The notes: a model not told the origin generated them from the sequence alone. 35,217 nucleotides of DNA from Pedobacter sp. AK013 (GCF_014205835.1 NZ_JACHCQ010000046.1:1-35217), one strand, 5' to 3'. Positions 1 to 7,778 are shown, counted from the first letter of the stretch. Made by a program: numbers and translations.

Positions 1-90
1 GGCCAGTTTGCCCCGAAACAGGTGGTCACTTTAAAGCGAAATGGGGTGACAGTTTAAATGCGGAACGGCTGGCCATTTTTGCCGAAATGC
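1..90. repeat. Four imperfect repeats of about 23 bp, probable IS21-family end
   Basis: A unit of the form GGYCA-STTT-N3-5-CGRAA occurs four times, starting near 1, 24, 47 and 71, a period of 23-24 bp. Such arrays of transposase-binding repeats are typical of the termini of IS21-family elements in Bacteroidota. The istA/istB genes would lie to the left, outside the window. The copies are diverged, so this may be a relic. The assignment rests on pattern resemblance only. Confidence 0.5.
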
Positions 91-216
91 CCAATTCGAT
101 GACATTTTCATATAAAAAACTCATTAAGTCTGAATTGCCAGAAGATGGAAAAGCAGATTAATTTATAACCCTTTTTTGCGTTCTTTTGTAAATGTTTTTT
201 ACTAATATTAGCACTT

Positions 217-792
217 ATGGATAATGAAGTTTGGAACATTTCAGCGGACAATAAGGCCAAAATAGATAAGGACATTGCAAATTATATAATTGAGCAAGCT
301 GAAAAATCTCTTAAATACTCTATTGAGGTTGCTGATAAAACCACATCGAAATCAATAACTTTGCTTTTAGTCTTTTTGCCCGTAACATCTACCATCGTAG
401 GCTTTTTAATAAATTCTGTTAAACAAAATAAAACTTTGATTTCATCAGAAACAATTTTGCTGGCCTATTTACTTATCGTTTGTATAGTGGCACTTATTTT
501 TGTTGTGAAGCTTATGCTCCCACGTAATACTATGGCAATAGGCAGAGAGCCAAAACAACTGGTTGTAGATCAGATTCTTCAGTTAACTGATCGAAGTAGC
601 GACGAAAAATTATTGATATATAAATTTAACGAAATAAAGAATTATCAGCACAAGATCGATTATAACCGAAAACAAAATGATTCCAGAATATTGCTATTTA
701 GACATATATTACTTTACACAGGTATAACTGCGATTTTGGGCTTAATTTGCTATATCCTTATCGTGTACCTATCGGCAGTTCAGTTGTTGTAG
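217..792 (+). CDS. Hypothetical protein with three predicted membrane helices
   Basis: I do not recognise this 191-residue protein. It has a polar, helical N-terminus of about 45 residues, two adjacent hydrophobic segments (about 47-68 and 80-102), a charged cytoplasmic-looking stretch (about 103-160) and a third hydrophobic segment (about 163-187). A helix leading into TM1-TM2, then a long helical region and a final membrane segment, is reminiscent of small membrane effectors of nucleotide-signalling defence systems (PycTM- or SLATT-like). No cyclase or nucleotidyltransferase partner is visible, so this is only a hint. The ATG start is the first in frame. The gene is probably cargo of the element. 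Confidence 0.6.
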   Translation: MDNEVWNISADNKAKIDKDIANYIIEQAEKSLKYSIEVADKTTSKSITLLLVFLPVTSTIVGFLINSVKQNKTLISSETILLAYLLIVCIVALIFVVKLMLPRNTMAIGREPKQLVVDQILQLTDRSSDEKLLIYKFNEIKNYQHKIDYNRKQNDSRILLFRHILLYTGITAILGLICYILIVYLSAVQLL

Positions 793-917
793 GTTGCGGA
801 GCATCTACTGGAATTTCTGGATAATCATTTGGGTCAACCATATCAATTTCTAATTCTTGTAAAGATATGAACTAAATTTTATTTTTGTAAGCTGGCGGCA
901 AGGTATTATTGTGTAAT

Positions 918-1847
918 CTATTTATCTGGATACCAGCCCCAATCTTTAAAGAAATCTCTATAGTGGATCTCTCTGTACTCTGTTTCCTCAACAGGGTCTT
1001 TTCTGGAAATTCTTATCGGTACAACGTCTCCCATTTGTGATGCAACTATTCCATAATTATTGTTAATAGAACCCAGAAATTCATGGTAGAGGGTGTAAAG
1101 GACTAAAGTTTCATGAAACCTGTCGATCCAATCTTCAAAAGATTGTACCCTGAGTTGACTATATGGGTCTTCCTTAACATAGTTGTTAAGCTGAATATGG
1201 CGTCCTAATATGGAATATTGAGAATGTGCAATTGAATTCCTGATTTGAAAGTTATAAGTATTTTTAAAAGCATCGTATAATCTGGGAATGACATTTTTAA
1301 ATCTATCACGTATTTTATTCCTGATAATAACATCTCTGCTTCCAGTTGCTCCTTTTTCCCGGCTCGTGGTCATTAGTTTATAGTGCCAATCATATACATT
1401 TCCTTCCAATAGGTTTGCAAGCTGAAAAAATTTCTTAATGAAAGTATCCGATTCCCAAATTTTGAGGTATATCAGCATTTCAGTCTGGATAGATATAGAT
1501 TCATCAAAATTTAACACATCTATTTCTTGTCCCCTTTCCTCTGAATATTCGATATTTTTAAGATAATCTGGCAGTGCTTTATTGGACATGTTATGCTTCA
1601 CATATTGACCAATAAAGTCATGATGTGTATGTTCGGAGTGCCCCTCATGGTTAGGGCCGAACATATATGGACTCATTTTCTCATTCAAGTTATCCCAAGT
1701 ATGTACTTCAGGATTATAAAACGCATTTAAATGAACAAGTAATAAATCACTATCATGTGTTTGCTTTGTTAGAATTAATTGATATAACTGCTCAAATTGT
1801 GGCCTGAGTTCTTTGTACTTCGCGTCTAAAATATCTTTAAATAACAT
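918..1847 (-). CDS. Hypothetical protein with an RNxxxH (HEPN-like) motif
   Basis: This is a soluble 309-residue protein with no recognised overall family. Residues 203-208 read RNSIAH, which fits the RNxxxH form of the catalytic RX4-6H motif of HEPN ribonucleases. It lies in a helix-rich region that also holds two other R/K-rich helices (about 175-200) and a hydrophobic helix after it (about 236-258), as HEPN folds often do. The N-terminal half contains a His-rich stretch at about 67-77. The gene is divergent from the recombinase operon and has a TAnnTTTG element 24 bp upstream of its start. HEPN proteins are common in toxin-antitoxin and defence loci on mobile elements, so an RNase role is plausible but unproven. 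The motif alone is short and could be chance. Confidence 0.6.
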   Translation of the reverse strand: MLFKDILDAKYKELRPQFEQLYQLILTKQTHDSDLLLVHLNAFYNPEVHTWDNLNEKMSPYMFGPNHEGHSEHTHHDFIGQYVKHNMSNKALPDYLKNIEYSEERGQEIDVLNFDESISIQTEMLIYLKIWESDTFIKKFFQLANLLEGNVYDWHYKLMTTSREKGATGSRDVIIRNKIRDRFKNVIPRLYDAFKNTYNFQIRNSIAHSQYSILGRHIQLNNYVKEDPYSQLRVQSFEDWIDRFHETLVLYTLYHEFLGSINNNYGIVASQMGDVVPIRISRKDPVEETEYREIHYRDFFKDWGWYPDK

Positions 1848-1870
1848 AGGCTTCCTTTTTATACATAAAT

Positions 1871-1878
1871 CAAAGTTA
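1871..1878 (-). promoter_or_regulatory. Candidate -7 element for the HEPN-like gene
   Basis: The minus strand reads TAACTTTG, an exact match to the Bacteroidota TAnnTTTG consensus, ending 24 bp before the start codon of the 309-residue protein. I could not place a well-spaced -33 element. Confidence 0.4.
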
Positions 1879-1963
1879 CTATGATTAGTCCAAAAATTTT
1901 GTAATTGCTCAATTGCAATCTAGCCTATTTATCAATGTAGTTCGTAGCATCTTAATTTTTAAC

Positions 1964-1975
1964 ACCTAGTTAGGT
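1964..1975. repeat. Short palindrome upstream of the recombinase operon
   Basis: ACCTAGTTAGGT is a 5-bp inverted repeat with a 2-bp centre, 54 bp before the likely ATG of the small ORF. It could be a regulator site for the recombinase operon. It is short enough to be chance. Confidence 0.25.
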
Positions 1976-2029
1976 AGTTGTCAAATAGAATTTATAACAA
2001 TATTGATAATTGTGTCTAATCAAATTTCT

Positions 2030-2206
2030 ATGAAAAGAATATCAGATAAGCGCAATGTAACCCCTGAGCAAGCAATTGAAATTCTTGCTGAACATGGAAC
2101 AAAGGTTACAAAAGAAGAAGCAAAAATGATTTTGGATTTCATGTATAAATTTTGTATATTAGCTGTTAATCAATTAGTTACGAATGAAAGGATAGAGAAA
2201 AAATGA
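2030..2206 (+). CDS. Small helical protein translationally coupled to the recombinase
   Basis: A 58-residue protein is read from the ATG at 2030; a TTG start at 2003 would add nine residues but looks less likely. It is charged and helical, with the pattern VTPEQAIEIL...VTKEEAKMILDFMY, seen in short proteins that precede recombinases and transposases in Bacteroidota. Its stop codon overlaps the recombinase ATG (ATGA at 2203-2206), so the two are almost certainly co-translated. Its function is unknown; a recombination accessory factor or regulator is a reasonable guess from the coupling. Confidence 0.7.
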   Translation: MKRISDKRNVTPEQAIEILAEHGTKVTKEEAKMILDFMYKFCILAVNQLVTNERIEKK

Positions 2207-3876
2207 AAACCAAAAATATCAACAATACAGTGGTATATCGGGATCGAAGAACGCATCGATTTGATCAAAAAGCACATTCAGTCAATGCTCTTATTAACAA
2301 AAGGAAAATAGCATATTTATATATTCGGGTTAGTACCGATGAGCAGGCTGACCGTGGATTTTCACAAAGAGATCAAGATCAAAGGCTTCATGAATATTGC
2401 GAAAGAAATGATTTGCAGGTAGGCAAGGTTATTTATGAGGATTATTCAGCTAAGACTTTTAAAAAGCGCCCTGCGTGGTCTAAACTGCTTGCAGAGCTCA
2501 AGAAAACAAAAGGAAGGAATTGTAATATGATTCTTTTCACTAAATGGGATCGTTTTAGTAGAAATACAGCCAATGCATATAATATGATTGATGTGTTAAC
2601 TGCTATGGACATCGAACCAAATGCGATTGACCAGCATCTGGACTTGAAGGTGCCGGAAAGCAGGATAATGCTTGCAGTATATATTGCGATGGCTGAGGCT
2701 GAAAATTTACGACGAGGATTGAATGTAGTTGTAGGGATGAGACGTGGTAGATTGGAAGGGAGATGGATGGGAAAAGCACCAGCTGGATATGTAAATAAAA
2801 TGCGGGAAGATAAAACCAAATATATTGAATTGCAGGAGCCGGAAGCCTCACATATTAAATGGGCATTTAAAACATTGGCTGAAGGTACTTATGCAACAGA
2901 TGTCACTTGGAATTTGGCCAGAGAGAGAGGTATGAAATGTAAGCGTAATACATTTTGGGCAGTTATACGTAATCCGGTCTATTGTGGTAAAGTAGTTGTT
3001 CCACCAGATGAACATAATGATATGTTTCTTTCCGATGGAAAACATCAGCCTTTAATAAGCGAAAAACTGTTTTGGGAAGTACAGGATATACTTAACGGTA
3101 GAAGTAAAGTTCAAAGTGTTAAAGCCGAAACGCCATTGAATTTGCCTCTAAGAGGTTTTTTATATTGTCCTTTTTGTAACAAAACATTAACTGGCAGCCC
3201 ATCTAAAGGAAGATCTGAATACTACTATTATTACCACTGTAAATCACCCTGCAAAGCGAGGTTTAAGGCCGATGATATAAATAAAGATTTTGAGAGGGAA
3301 TTGTTAAAGTTTGTTCCTAAACCTGGAATGGCGGAGCTGTATAAAAAAGTAATCTGTGACATCACGATGGATGACAAGGAAAATTTTGAAGTAAGCCGTA
3401 AGAAATTGATTAGTGAAATATCAGATCAAAACAATATCATAACAAAGATTAGAGCGATGCTTCTATCTGATGACCTTCATATAGATGATTATAAAATTAT
3501 GAAATCGAAATGTGAGGAAAAGATAACAAGATTAGAAGCAGAGCTAAATGACATAAAAGACAAAGCAGCAATAAAGACTGATTATGCAACACTTGTTGAT
3601 GAAGCATTAAAAAGACTAAAAAAGCTGTATGAATTGTATTGCAACGGCACAATTGAGCAAAAACGTTATATCATTGGTTCGATCTTTCCAGCAAAATGGA
3701 CAATTTTTGAAAATAAAGGTCGAACCGAAAAAGTCAACCTAGCAGCACTACTTATCTATCAGATTAACAACACTTTACGGCATAAAAAAACCGGAGTTAG
3801 AACTAAAATTAGAACTAACTCCGGCTTGGTACCCAGCGCCGGAGTCGAACCGGCACGGTTTCCCACAGGTGTTTGA
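2203..3876 (+). CDS. Large serine recombinase (site-specific integrase)
   Basis: This 557-residue enzyme is predicted to integrate and excise the element by serine-mediated strand exchange. The N-terminal resolvase domain has YIRVSTDEQ with the nucleophile at Ser44 and the DRFSRN motif at 116-121. A 'Recombinase' DNA-binding domain follows (about 190-300), then a zinc ribbon with Cys322, Cys325, Cys346 and Cys350. A charged coiled-coil region covers about 385-480. The typical ESENLS motif is replaced by EAENLRRG (165-172). The last 30 or so codons lie in the tRNA-Leu terminator and the antisense strand of the tRNA, and the TGA stop (3874-3876) overlaps the complement of the anticodon. The tail is therefore target-site DNA and probably not functional core. 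The start overlaps the preceding small ORF by 4 nt. Confidence 0.93.
   Translation: MKTKNINNTVVYRDRRTHRFDQKAHSVNALINKRKIAYLYIRVSTDEQADRGFSQRDQDQRLHEYCERNDLQVGKVIYEDYSAKTFKKRPAWSKLLAELKKTKGRNCNMILFTKWDRFSRNTANAYNMIDVLTAMDIEPNAIDQHLDLKVPESRIMLAVYIAMAEAENLRRGLNVVVGMRRGRLEGRWMGKAPAGYVNKMREDKTKYIELQEPEASHIKWAFKTLAEGTYATDVTWNLARERGMKCKRNTFWAVIRNPVYCGKVVVPPDEHNDMFLSDGKHQPLISEKLFWEVQDILNGRSKVQSVKAETPLNLPLRGFLYCPFCNKTLTGSPSKGRSEYYYYYHCKSPCKARFKADDINKDFERELLKFVPKPGMAELYKKVICDITMDDKENFEVSRKKLISEISDQNNIITKIRAMLLSDDLHIDDYKIMKSKCEEKITRLEAELNDIKDKAAIKTDYATLVDEALKRLKKLYELYCNGTIEQKRYIIGSIFPAKWTIFENKGRTEKVNLAALLIYQINNTLRHKKTGVRTKIRTNSGLVPSAGVEPARFPTGV
3784..3824 (-). terminator. Rho-independent terminator of tRNA-Leu
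   Basis: On the minus strand, just after the tRNA CCA end, CCGGAGTTAG pairs with CTAACTCCGG. A further inner CTAA/TTAG pairing and then seven T residues follow. On the plus strand the same DNA codes for part of the recombinase C-terminus. The inner part contains TTAGAACTA twice. Confidence 0.8.
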
Positions 3877-3909
3877 GACCAGCGCGTCTACCAATTCCGC
3901 CAGCTGGGC
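3827..3909 (-). tRNA. tRNA-Leu (CAA anticodon)
   Basis: The minus strand folds as a class II tRNA of 83 nt including an encoded CCA. The acceptor stem is GCCCAGC with GCTGGGT (a G-U first pair), the discriminator is A, the D arm is GCG/CGC, and the T arm is GCCGG-TTCGACT-CCGGC. The anticodon loop CTCAAAC gives CAA at 3873-3875. The anticodon stem CTGGT/ACCTG contains a T-T mismatch at the 28-42 pair. A long variable arm is present. A terminator follows directly. Confidence 0.95.
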
Positions 3910-4004
3910 ATTTGCTTATTCAGCGGGATGCAAATGTATAAATTAAGCACTTAATCTACAAATTTTATTTACTTCTTTTTTTGTTGATCCGATTTACGAA
4001 GACC

Positions 4005-5177
4005 TCATTCGTTTAACAGATTTCCTAATAACAACTGATTCAGTTGTTTAACCTTATTTTTACCCATTTCTACGTCCATTGGCAGATAAACTAAATTTTG
4101 AAGTGTTAGCTCATTTGAGGATTCAGACAAGAAATCGGAGAAACCCATTTTCACTAAACTGGAAGCTTTTGAAGTGGCATCGAATCCATTTTCCCTTAAT
4201 TTATCGATTAACAATGACGGATTAGCCACCAAAATTGGAATTACCCAGTGTGAGTGCCATAAGTTTGCATTACCAATAATATTTCGCGAATCTACATCCT
4301 CTAATAATTGGGTTGTCAGTATCCTTCTTTTATGAATATGAGATCGATTAAAATTACTTAATTTACGCCGCAGCATACACAAATTAGCATAACATGGCCT
4401 GTATTTGATCTTCCTCATTAAATCTCTCCCAGGAAAACTTCTCGTAAAACCAGTAATAAACGCGTCAAAGTCTTTACCTAATTGCTTGCAAAGCCAATAA
4501 GCTATGGTAAATGGCCATCTTGCGGTAAGCATATTAATTAGGGCTGCAGTAAGTATTTTTTTGAAATAGCGACCACCATTCTGTAGTGGTAGCCTGTTGT
4601 TTAATATTTTTACGGCAGCAAGTAGCTCTTCATTTCGAATATAAAGTATCGCTCCGCTTAAAGCTGTATTTGTCTTAATTAGTCCAAAACTGAACATTGC
4701 CACGTCTGATCTAAAATTCCCCTCGTAAACTCCGTCATAAGCTTGTGCACAATCTTCTATTACAATCAGATGATGTAATTTCGCTATATCAAGCAATGGT
4801 TCTGTGTCCATTATGGCGCCAAATAAATGAGTAATTAGCAGCAGCTTTGTTTTAGTCGTGATAGCGGCCTCTATCTGTCCCGCGGATAAGCCCAGTGTAT
4901 TTTTATCTATGGGTAAGGGTACAATTTTTAGATGATAGCTGGCAATAATTGCAAAAATATCCGGAATGTTCACATCCGCAACCAGTATTTCGTCACCAGG
5001 CTGAAGATTTAACGCCTCTAATACAAGATGTAAGCCTGTGCGAACAGAAAGACAGGGCAATTGCCCTTCAGAGAAATTTGGCCGTTCTTTTTTTAAACCG
5101 CAAGTACTGCCAATACTGTACATTGCCGCCCAAAAAAGTTCAGCAAAACGAATATCTAACCTACCTCTGGCAATCAT
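4005..5177 (-). CDS. DegT/DnrJ/EryC1-type PLP aminotransferase-like protein
   Basis: This 390-residue protein resembles sugar aminotransferases of the DegT/StrS family, fold-type I PLP enzymes that aminate keto-sugars for surface polysaccharides or secondary products. Visible landmarks are GDEILVADVNIP (61-72), HLFG (117-120), EDCAQA (141-146) with the PLP-contacting Asp142, and SFGLIKT (163-169) with the likely Schiff-base Lys168. The C-terminal half is basic and diverges from typical family members, including an RWPF-containing hydrophobic patch after residue 210, so substrate prediction is not possible. No sugar-nucleotide genes are adjacent. The gene is 27 nt downstream of a DUF3817 gene, probably the same transcript. 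It is the first chromosomal gene after the tRNA. Confidence 0.8.
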   Translation of the reverse strand: MIARGRLDIRFAELFWAAMYSIGSTCGLKKERPNFSEGQLPCLSVRTGLHLVLEALNLQPGDEILVADVNIPDIFAIIASYHLKIVPLPIDKNTLGLSAGQIEAAITTKTKLLLITHLFGAIMDTEPLLDIAKLHHLIVIEDCAQAYDGVYEGNFRSDVAMFSFGLIKTNTALSGAILYIRNEELLAAVKILNNRLPLQNGGRYFKKILTAALINMLTARWPFTIAYWLCKQLGKDFDAFITGFTRSFPGRDLMRKIKYRPCYANLCMLRRKLSNFNRSHIHKRRILTTQLLEDVDSRNIIGNANLWHSHWVIPILVANPSLLIDKLRENGFDATSKASSLVKMGFSDFLSESSNELTLQNLVYLPMDVEMGKNKVKQLNQLLLGNLLNE

Positions 5178-5204
5178 TTGTTAAGCAATATGTGCAACTG
5201 GCAA

Positions 5205-5501
5205 TTAGTTTAATACTTTTTCATCTTTCAACTTCCTATCTACAATAAAAGGTGCAAAAGGCAGTAATGAAGCCAAAAAAATTAAAACGGTTTTACCAAA
5301 CTTCCATTTTTGCTCTTGCCAAGTCAAAATTAGCGTAGCGGCATATAATACAAATAACAAACCGTGGGCCCATCCGGTATATTTAACTACCTCTTTATAA
5401 TGGAGAAGATATTTAATTGGCATGGCTATAAATAATAAAAGCAGATAGGATATTCCTTCTGCTACGGCTACTTTACGAAAAATAGAAAGGGAGCTATTCA
5501 T
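5205..5501 (-). CDS. DUF3817 small integral membrane protein
   Basis: This 98-residue protein has three hydrophobic segments (about 13-29, 42-60 and 70-84) with the family landmarks FRKVAVAEGISYLLLL near the N-terminus and a GWAHGLLF-like motif in the middle. DUF3817 proteins are small bacterial inner-membrane proteins of unknown function. The ATG at 5501 is preferred over an upstream TTG at 5549, because the family begins close to the first helix. It sits just upstream of the DegT-like gene. Confidence 0.8.
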   Translation of the reverse strand: MNSSLSIFRKVAVAEGISYLLLLFIAMPIKYLLHYKEVVKYTGWAHGLLFVLYAATLILTWQEQKWKFGKTVLIFLASLLPFAPFIVDRKLKDEKVLN

Positions 5502-5628
5502 TGATCTGATTGTTTTCTCCGAAAGTAAAACAAAGCTCTTGCGTGACAAAAACTAAAAAATGATTTTACAATCGGGTGTTTTAAAGGCTAAAAGCCGGAG
5601 GCTTAAGGTTTAGGCTGATTAACGCAAT

Positions 5629-5655
5629 CGTCATTCTGAACTTGTTTCAGAATCT
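5629..5655. repeat. GTCAT-type palindrome, copy 1
   Basis: ATTCTGAA pairs with TTCAGAAT around the loop CTTGT (5633-5653), preceded by CGTC. It belongs to the same family as the copies near 14934, 28521, 28553 and 35088, which share the stem core CTGAA/TTCAG. Confidence 0.8.
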
Positions 5656-5731
5656 TTCCTTTATTTAGTTGTTTTTTAACCACAATTGGATACCTATTTC
5701 TTTTACACTATTATTTTCTGGCTTATTCCAT

Positions 5732-6268
5732 CTACTTCGTTAAGCGTTCCCTAATCCTGTCAATATATTTTTGTCTATAAAAATTATCTTTAATGAAGGG
5801 CAATAATGCATCAGATTCTTCCGGATTGCTATCAAACTGTTTCATCAGATCATATAATTCGCTGGCTAAATCCTTTTCTATCGCTTCGACATTTTCTTTT
5901 ATCTGCACGCTCTTTTCCGCATCTGGTTCAAATTCCAAATCCATTAAGGCCTCATTTACATCCATCATTTCCATCAAAAAAGATTGAGGCAATTGATAAG
6001 TTTCATCTGCTGCTATGATACCTTTTAACTCGAGCACGTATTTTAAGCGTTTTTTAGCATTACTTAATGTCTGATAGGCCTTGTTGTTCAAAGTCGACAG
6101 ATTGAGCACTTCTTGCTGCTTCTCTTCGCTTTCATTGGCATAAAAATCGGGGTGAAACTGTTTGCTCAAAGCATAAAACTTAGTTTTTACCGCATTTTGG
6201 TCTGGATTAAACTGAATCGGTAACTCGTAAAAATCGAAATAATTAATATCTGATCTTGCTACACTCAT
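5732..6268 (-). CDS. hscB: Fe-S cluster assembly co-chaperone HscB
   Basis: HscB is a J-protein that delivers the scaffold IscU/SufU to an Hsp70 partner and stimulates its ATPase during iron-sulphur cluster transfer. The 178-residue product has an N-terminal J domain with the HPD motif at 39-41 (QFHPDFY) and a C-terminal three-helix domain rich in acidic residues (about 95-178), the HscB layout. It lacks the N-terminal cysteine zinc-binding extension found in some eukaryotic HscB. The ATG at 6268 is chosen because the J domain begins right after it; the longer frame would run through a terminator-like hairpin. No isc genes are adjacent. Confidence 0.88.
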   Translation of the reverse strand: MSVARSDINYFDFYELPIQFNPDQNAVKTKFYALSKQFHPDFYANESEEKQQEVLNLSTLNNKAYQTLSNAKKRLKYVLELKGIIAADETYQLPQSFLMEMMDVNEALMDLEFEPDAEKSVQIKENVEAIEKDLASELYDLMKQFDSNPEESDALLPFIKDNFYRQKYIDRIRERLTK

Positions 6269-6283
6269 GATGTATATTAAATT

Positions 6284-6333
6284 AAAAAGCCGCAGATGTA
6301 CAGATCGACTGGTCAAATCTGTACATCTGCGGC
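6284..6333 (-). terminator. Strong 17-bp hairpin, terminator-like, between rseP and hscB
   Basis: GCCGCAGATGTACAGAT (6289-6305) pairs perfectly with 6317-6333 around an 11-nt loop, and on the minus strand the stem is followed by TTTTT. It lies 18 nt after the rseP stop and 20 nt before the hscB ATG. It is therefore both the probable end of the dxr-rseP transcript and part of the hscB leader if read through. It may be a dispersed intergenic palindrome co-opted as a terminator. Confidence 0.75.
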
Positions 6334-6351
6334 AATGATATAAATTTGGTT

Positions 6352-7749
6352 TTACTTACCGAAAGATTTTAAGATATCATTACCAAAAGCAAACACCATT
6401 AAACAGATCAGGATTACAAAACCCACAATCTGGGCCTTCTCCAGCACTTTCTCACTTACAGGTTTACGTTGTACCATTTCGATTAAAAGAAACACTACGT
6501 GGCCTCCATCTAGGCCTGGAATAGGCAATAAATTCATAAATGCCAATGCCATCGAAATTAATCCTGTTAAAGTCCAGAATTTAACCCAATCAAAAGTACT
6601 TCCATATACCTTGGCAATTCCAATCGGACTGCTGATATTACGTGCACTTAACTTTCCGGTTATCATTTTCCCAATGCCTTTTGCATTATCTACAAAAGTG
6701 CTCCATGCCATGGTTGCCCCAACTGGAAGTGATTGTATAAAGCCAAAATCTACGTGCGCGCTTGGAAGTTCTTTAGAATTAGCAGCTACACCGATTGTAC
6801 CATTATCTGCAACTTTTGGCGTAAAAGTGATCGGCTTACCATTCCTAAGTGCAGAAATGGTAATTGTCTTATTTTTATTACCCGAAACCTCACTAACAAA
6901 CTCATCGTAAAAAGTAATTGCTTTATTATTTACGGTTAAAATGCTGTCGCCAGGCTTAATTCCAGAAACATAAGCAGGATAAACAGGCTTTTCCCATTTT
7001 TTACCAAATAAACCTGCAATACGATCAAAAAGTGATGGCTTATCCCCGTTTTTATCTGGAGCAATTACCATTTTAATACTGGCCATCTTAACACGGGGCG
7101 CAATAAAATTCTCTTTGTCGTTTTTCGATATTTTATTCAAAATGGTATCTGGAACCGAAATATATAGGGTTTTATTATTCCTTAAAATGGTTAATTGAGC
7201 ACCATCGAATAATACCTTGCTAGAGATCACATCTTCGAATTTGATCAACTTACTTCCATTTACTGCTAAAATCCTATCACCGTTCTTCAACCCGATTTCT
7301 TTACCGATATTTCCTACAGCAATACCATCAGTTAATTTGTCGTTAACGGTGTAATTTTGTCCGTATGTGAATGTAAGCATCCAAAAAATGATAATACCTA
7401 CAATTACATTTACGATAATACCGCCAAGCATTACGATTAAACGTTGCCAGGCTGGTTTAGAACGGAATTCCCAAGGTTGTGCAGGCTGAGCCATTTGCTC
7501 AGTATCCATACTCTCATCAATCATTCCGGCAATTTTTACATAACCACCGAGCGGCAACCATCCCACTCCATATTCAACATCGCCTTTTTTGAAACTAAAA
7601 AGTTTGAAACCCCATGCGTCAAAAAATAAATAAAACTTTTCTACTTTAATACCAAATGCTCTGGCTGCCAAGAAATGCCCTAATTCGTGTAATATTACCA
7701 ATAAAGACAATCCGAGCAGCAGCTGCCCCGCCATAATCAATCCATTCAT
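6352..7749 (-). CDS. rseP: RIP zinc metalloprotease RseP (site-2 protease)
   Basis: This intramembrane protease cleaves transmembrane substrates such as anti-sigma factors and remnant signal peptides. The 465-residue product has the catalytic HELGH in the first membrane helix (21-25), a second metal-ligand motif LDGGH (413-417), and two PDZ-like regions between them (about 125-210 and 255-335). The two PDZ regions match the RseP rather than the short SpoIVFB architecture. A C-terminal membrane helix closes the protein. It follows dxr by 29 nt on the same strand, a common dxr-rseP pairing, and ends just before a terminator-like hairpin. Confidence 0.95.
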   Translation of the reverse strand: MNGLIMAGQLLLGLSLLVILHELGHFLAARAFGIKVEKFYLFFDAWGFKLFSFKKGDVEYGVGWLPLGGYVKIAGMIDESMDTEQMAQPAQPWEFRSKPAWQRLIVMLGGIIVNVIVGIIIFWMLTFTYGQNYTVNDKLTDGIAVGNIGKEIGLKNGDRILAVNGSKLIKFEDVISSKVLFDGAQLTILRNNKTLYISVPDTILNKISKNDKENFIAPRVKMASIKMVIAPDKNGDKPSLFDRIAGLFGKKWEKPVYPAYVSGIKPGDSILTVNNKAITFYDEFVSEVSGNKNKTITISALRNGKPITFTPKVADNGTIGVAANSKELPSAHVDFGFIQSLPVGATMAWSTFVDNAKGIGKMITGKLSARNISSPIGIAKVYGSTFDWVKFWTLTGLISMALAFMNLLPIPGLDGGHVVFLLIEMVQRKPVSEKVLEKAQIVGFVILICLMVFAFGNDILKSFGK

Positions 7750-7778
7750 ATTCGCTTATAAAATTTTTATATTAGATG

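Larger units (their letters stand above)
1..3826. mobile_element. Right end of an integrated element carrying a large serine recombinase
   Basis: The segment left of the tRNA-Leu gene carries a large serine recombinase, a small ORF that overlaps it, two unrecognised cargo genes and a possible IS21-type end. The recombinase gene abuts and enters the tRNA 3' end, the usual layout of a tRNA-targeted integrative element. To the right of the tRNA the genes become ordinary chromosomal ones. No second copy of the tRNA 3' end or of its terminator is visible in positions 1-3700, so the left boundary is probably outside the window. The extent is inferred. Confidence 0.55.
3784..3909. other. Probable attachment site region of the integrated element
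   Basis: The recombinase gene enters the terminator and tRNA-Leu from their 3' side, so one att junction must lie in or very near this stretch. The exact core cannot be fixed without the other end. A tRNA that is complete including CCA and terminator fits regeneration of the target on integration. Confidence 0.45.

Noticed and set aside
3..161. A 52-codon frame open from the window edge to TAA at 159-161
   Set aside because: It runs mostly through the periodic repeat array, so its openness is probably incidental; it could be the tail of a disrupted gene but nothing supports a product.
758..841. Minus-strand 27-codon frame with a proline-rich, protein-like sequence (MVDPNDYPEIPVDAPQP...)
   Set aside because: It looks protein-like, but it overlaps the end of the 191-residue gene in antisense and an upstream stop limits it. 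It may be a relic of a longer gene.
2442..2851. Antisense frames of 82-125 codons inside the recombinase gene
   Set aside because: They are shadows of a strongly supported coding frame with no family resemblance.
6269..6316. Longer N-terminus for HscB
   Set aside because: The extra 16 codons extend back to the terminator-like hairpin and precede the J domain without similarity.
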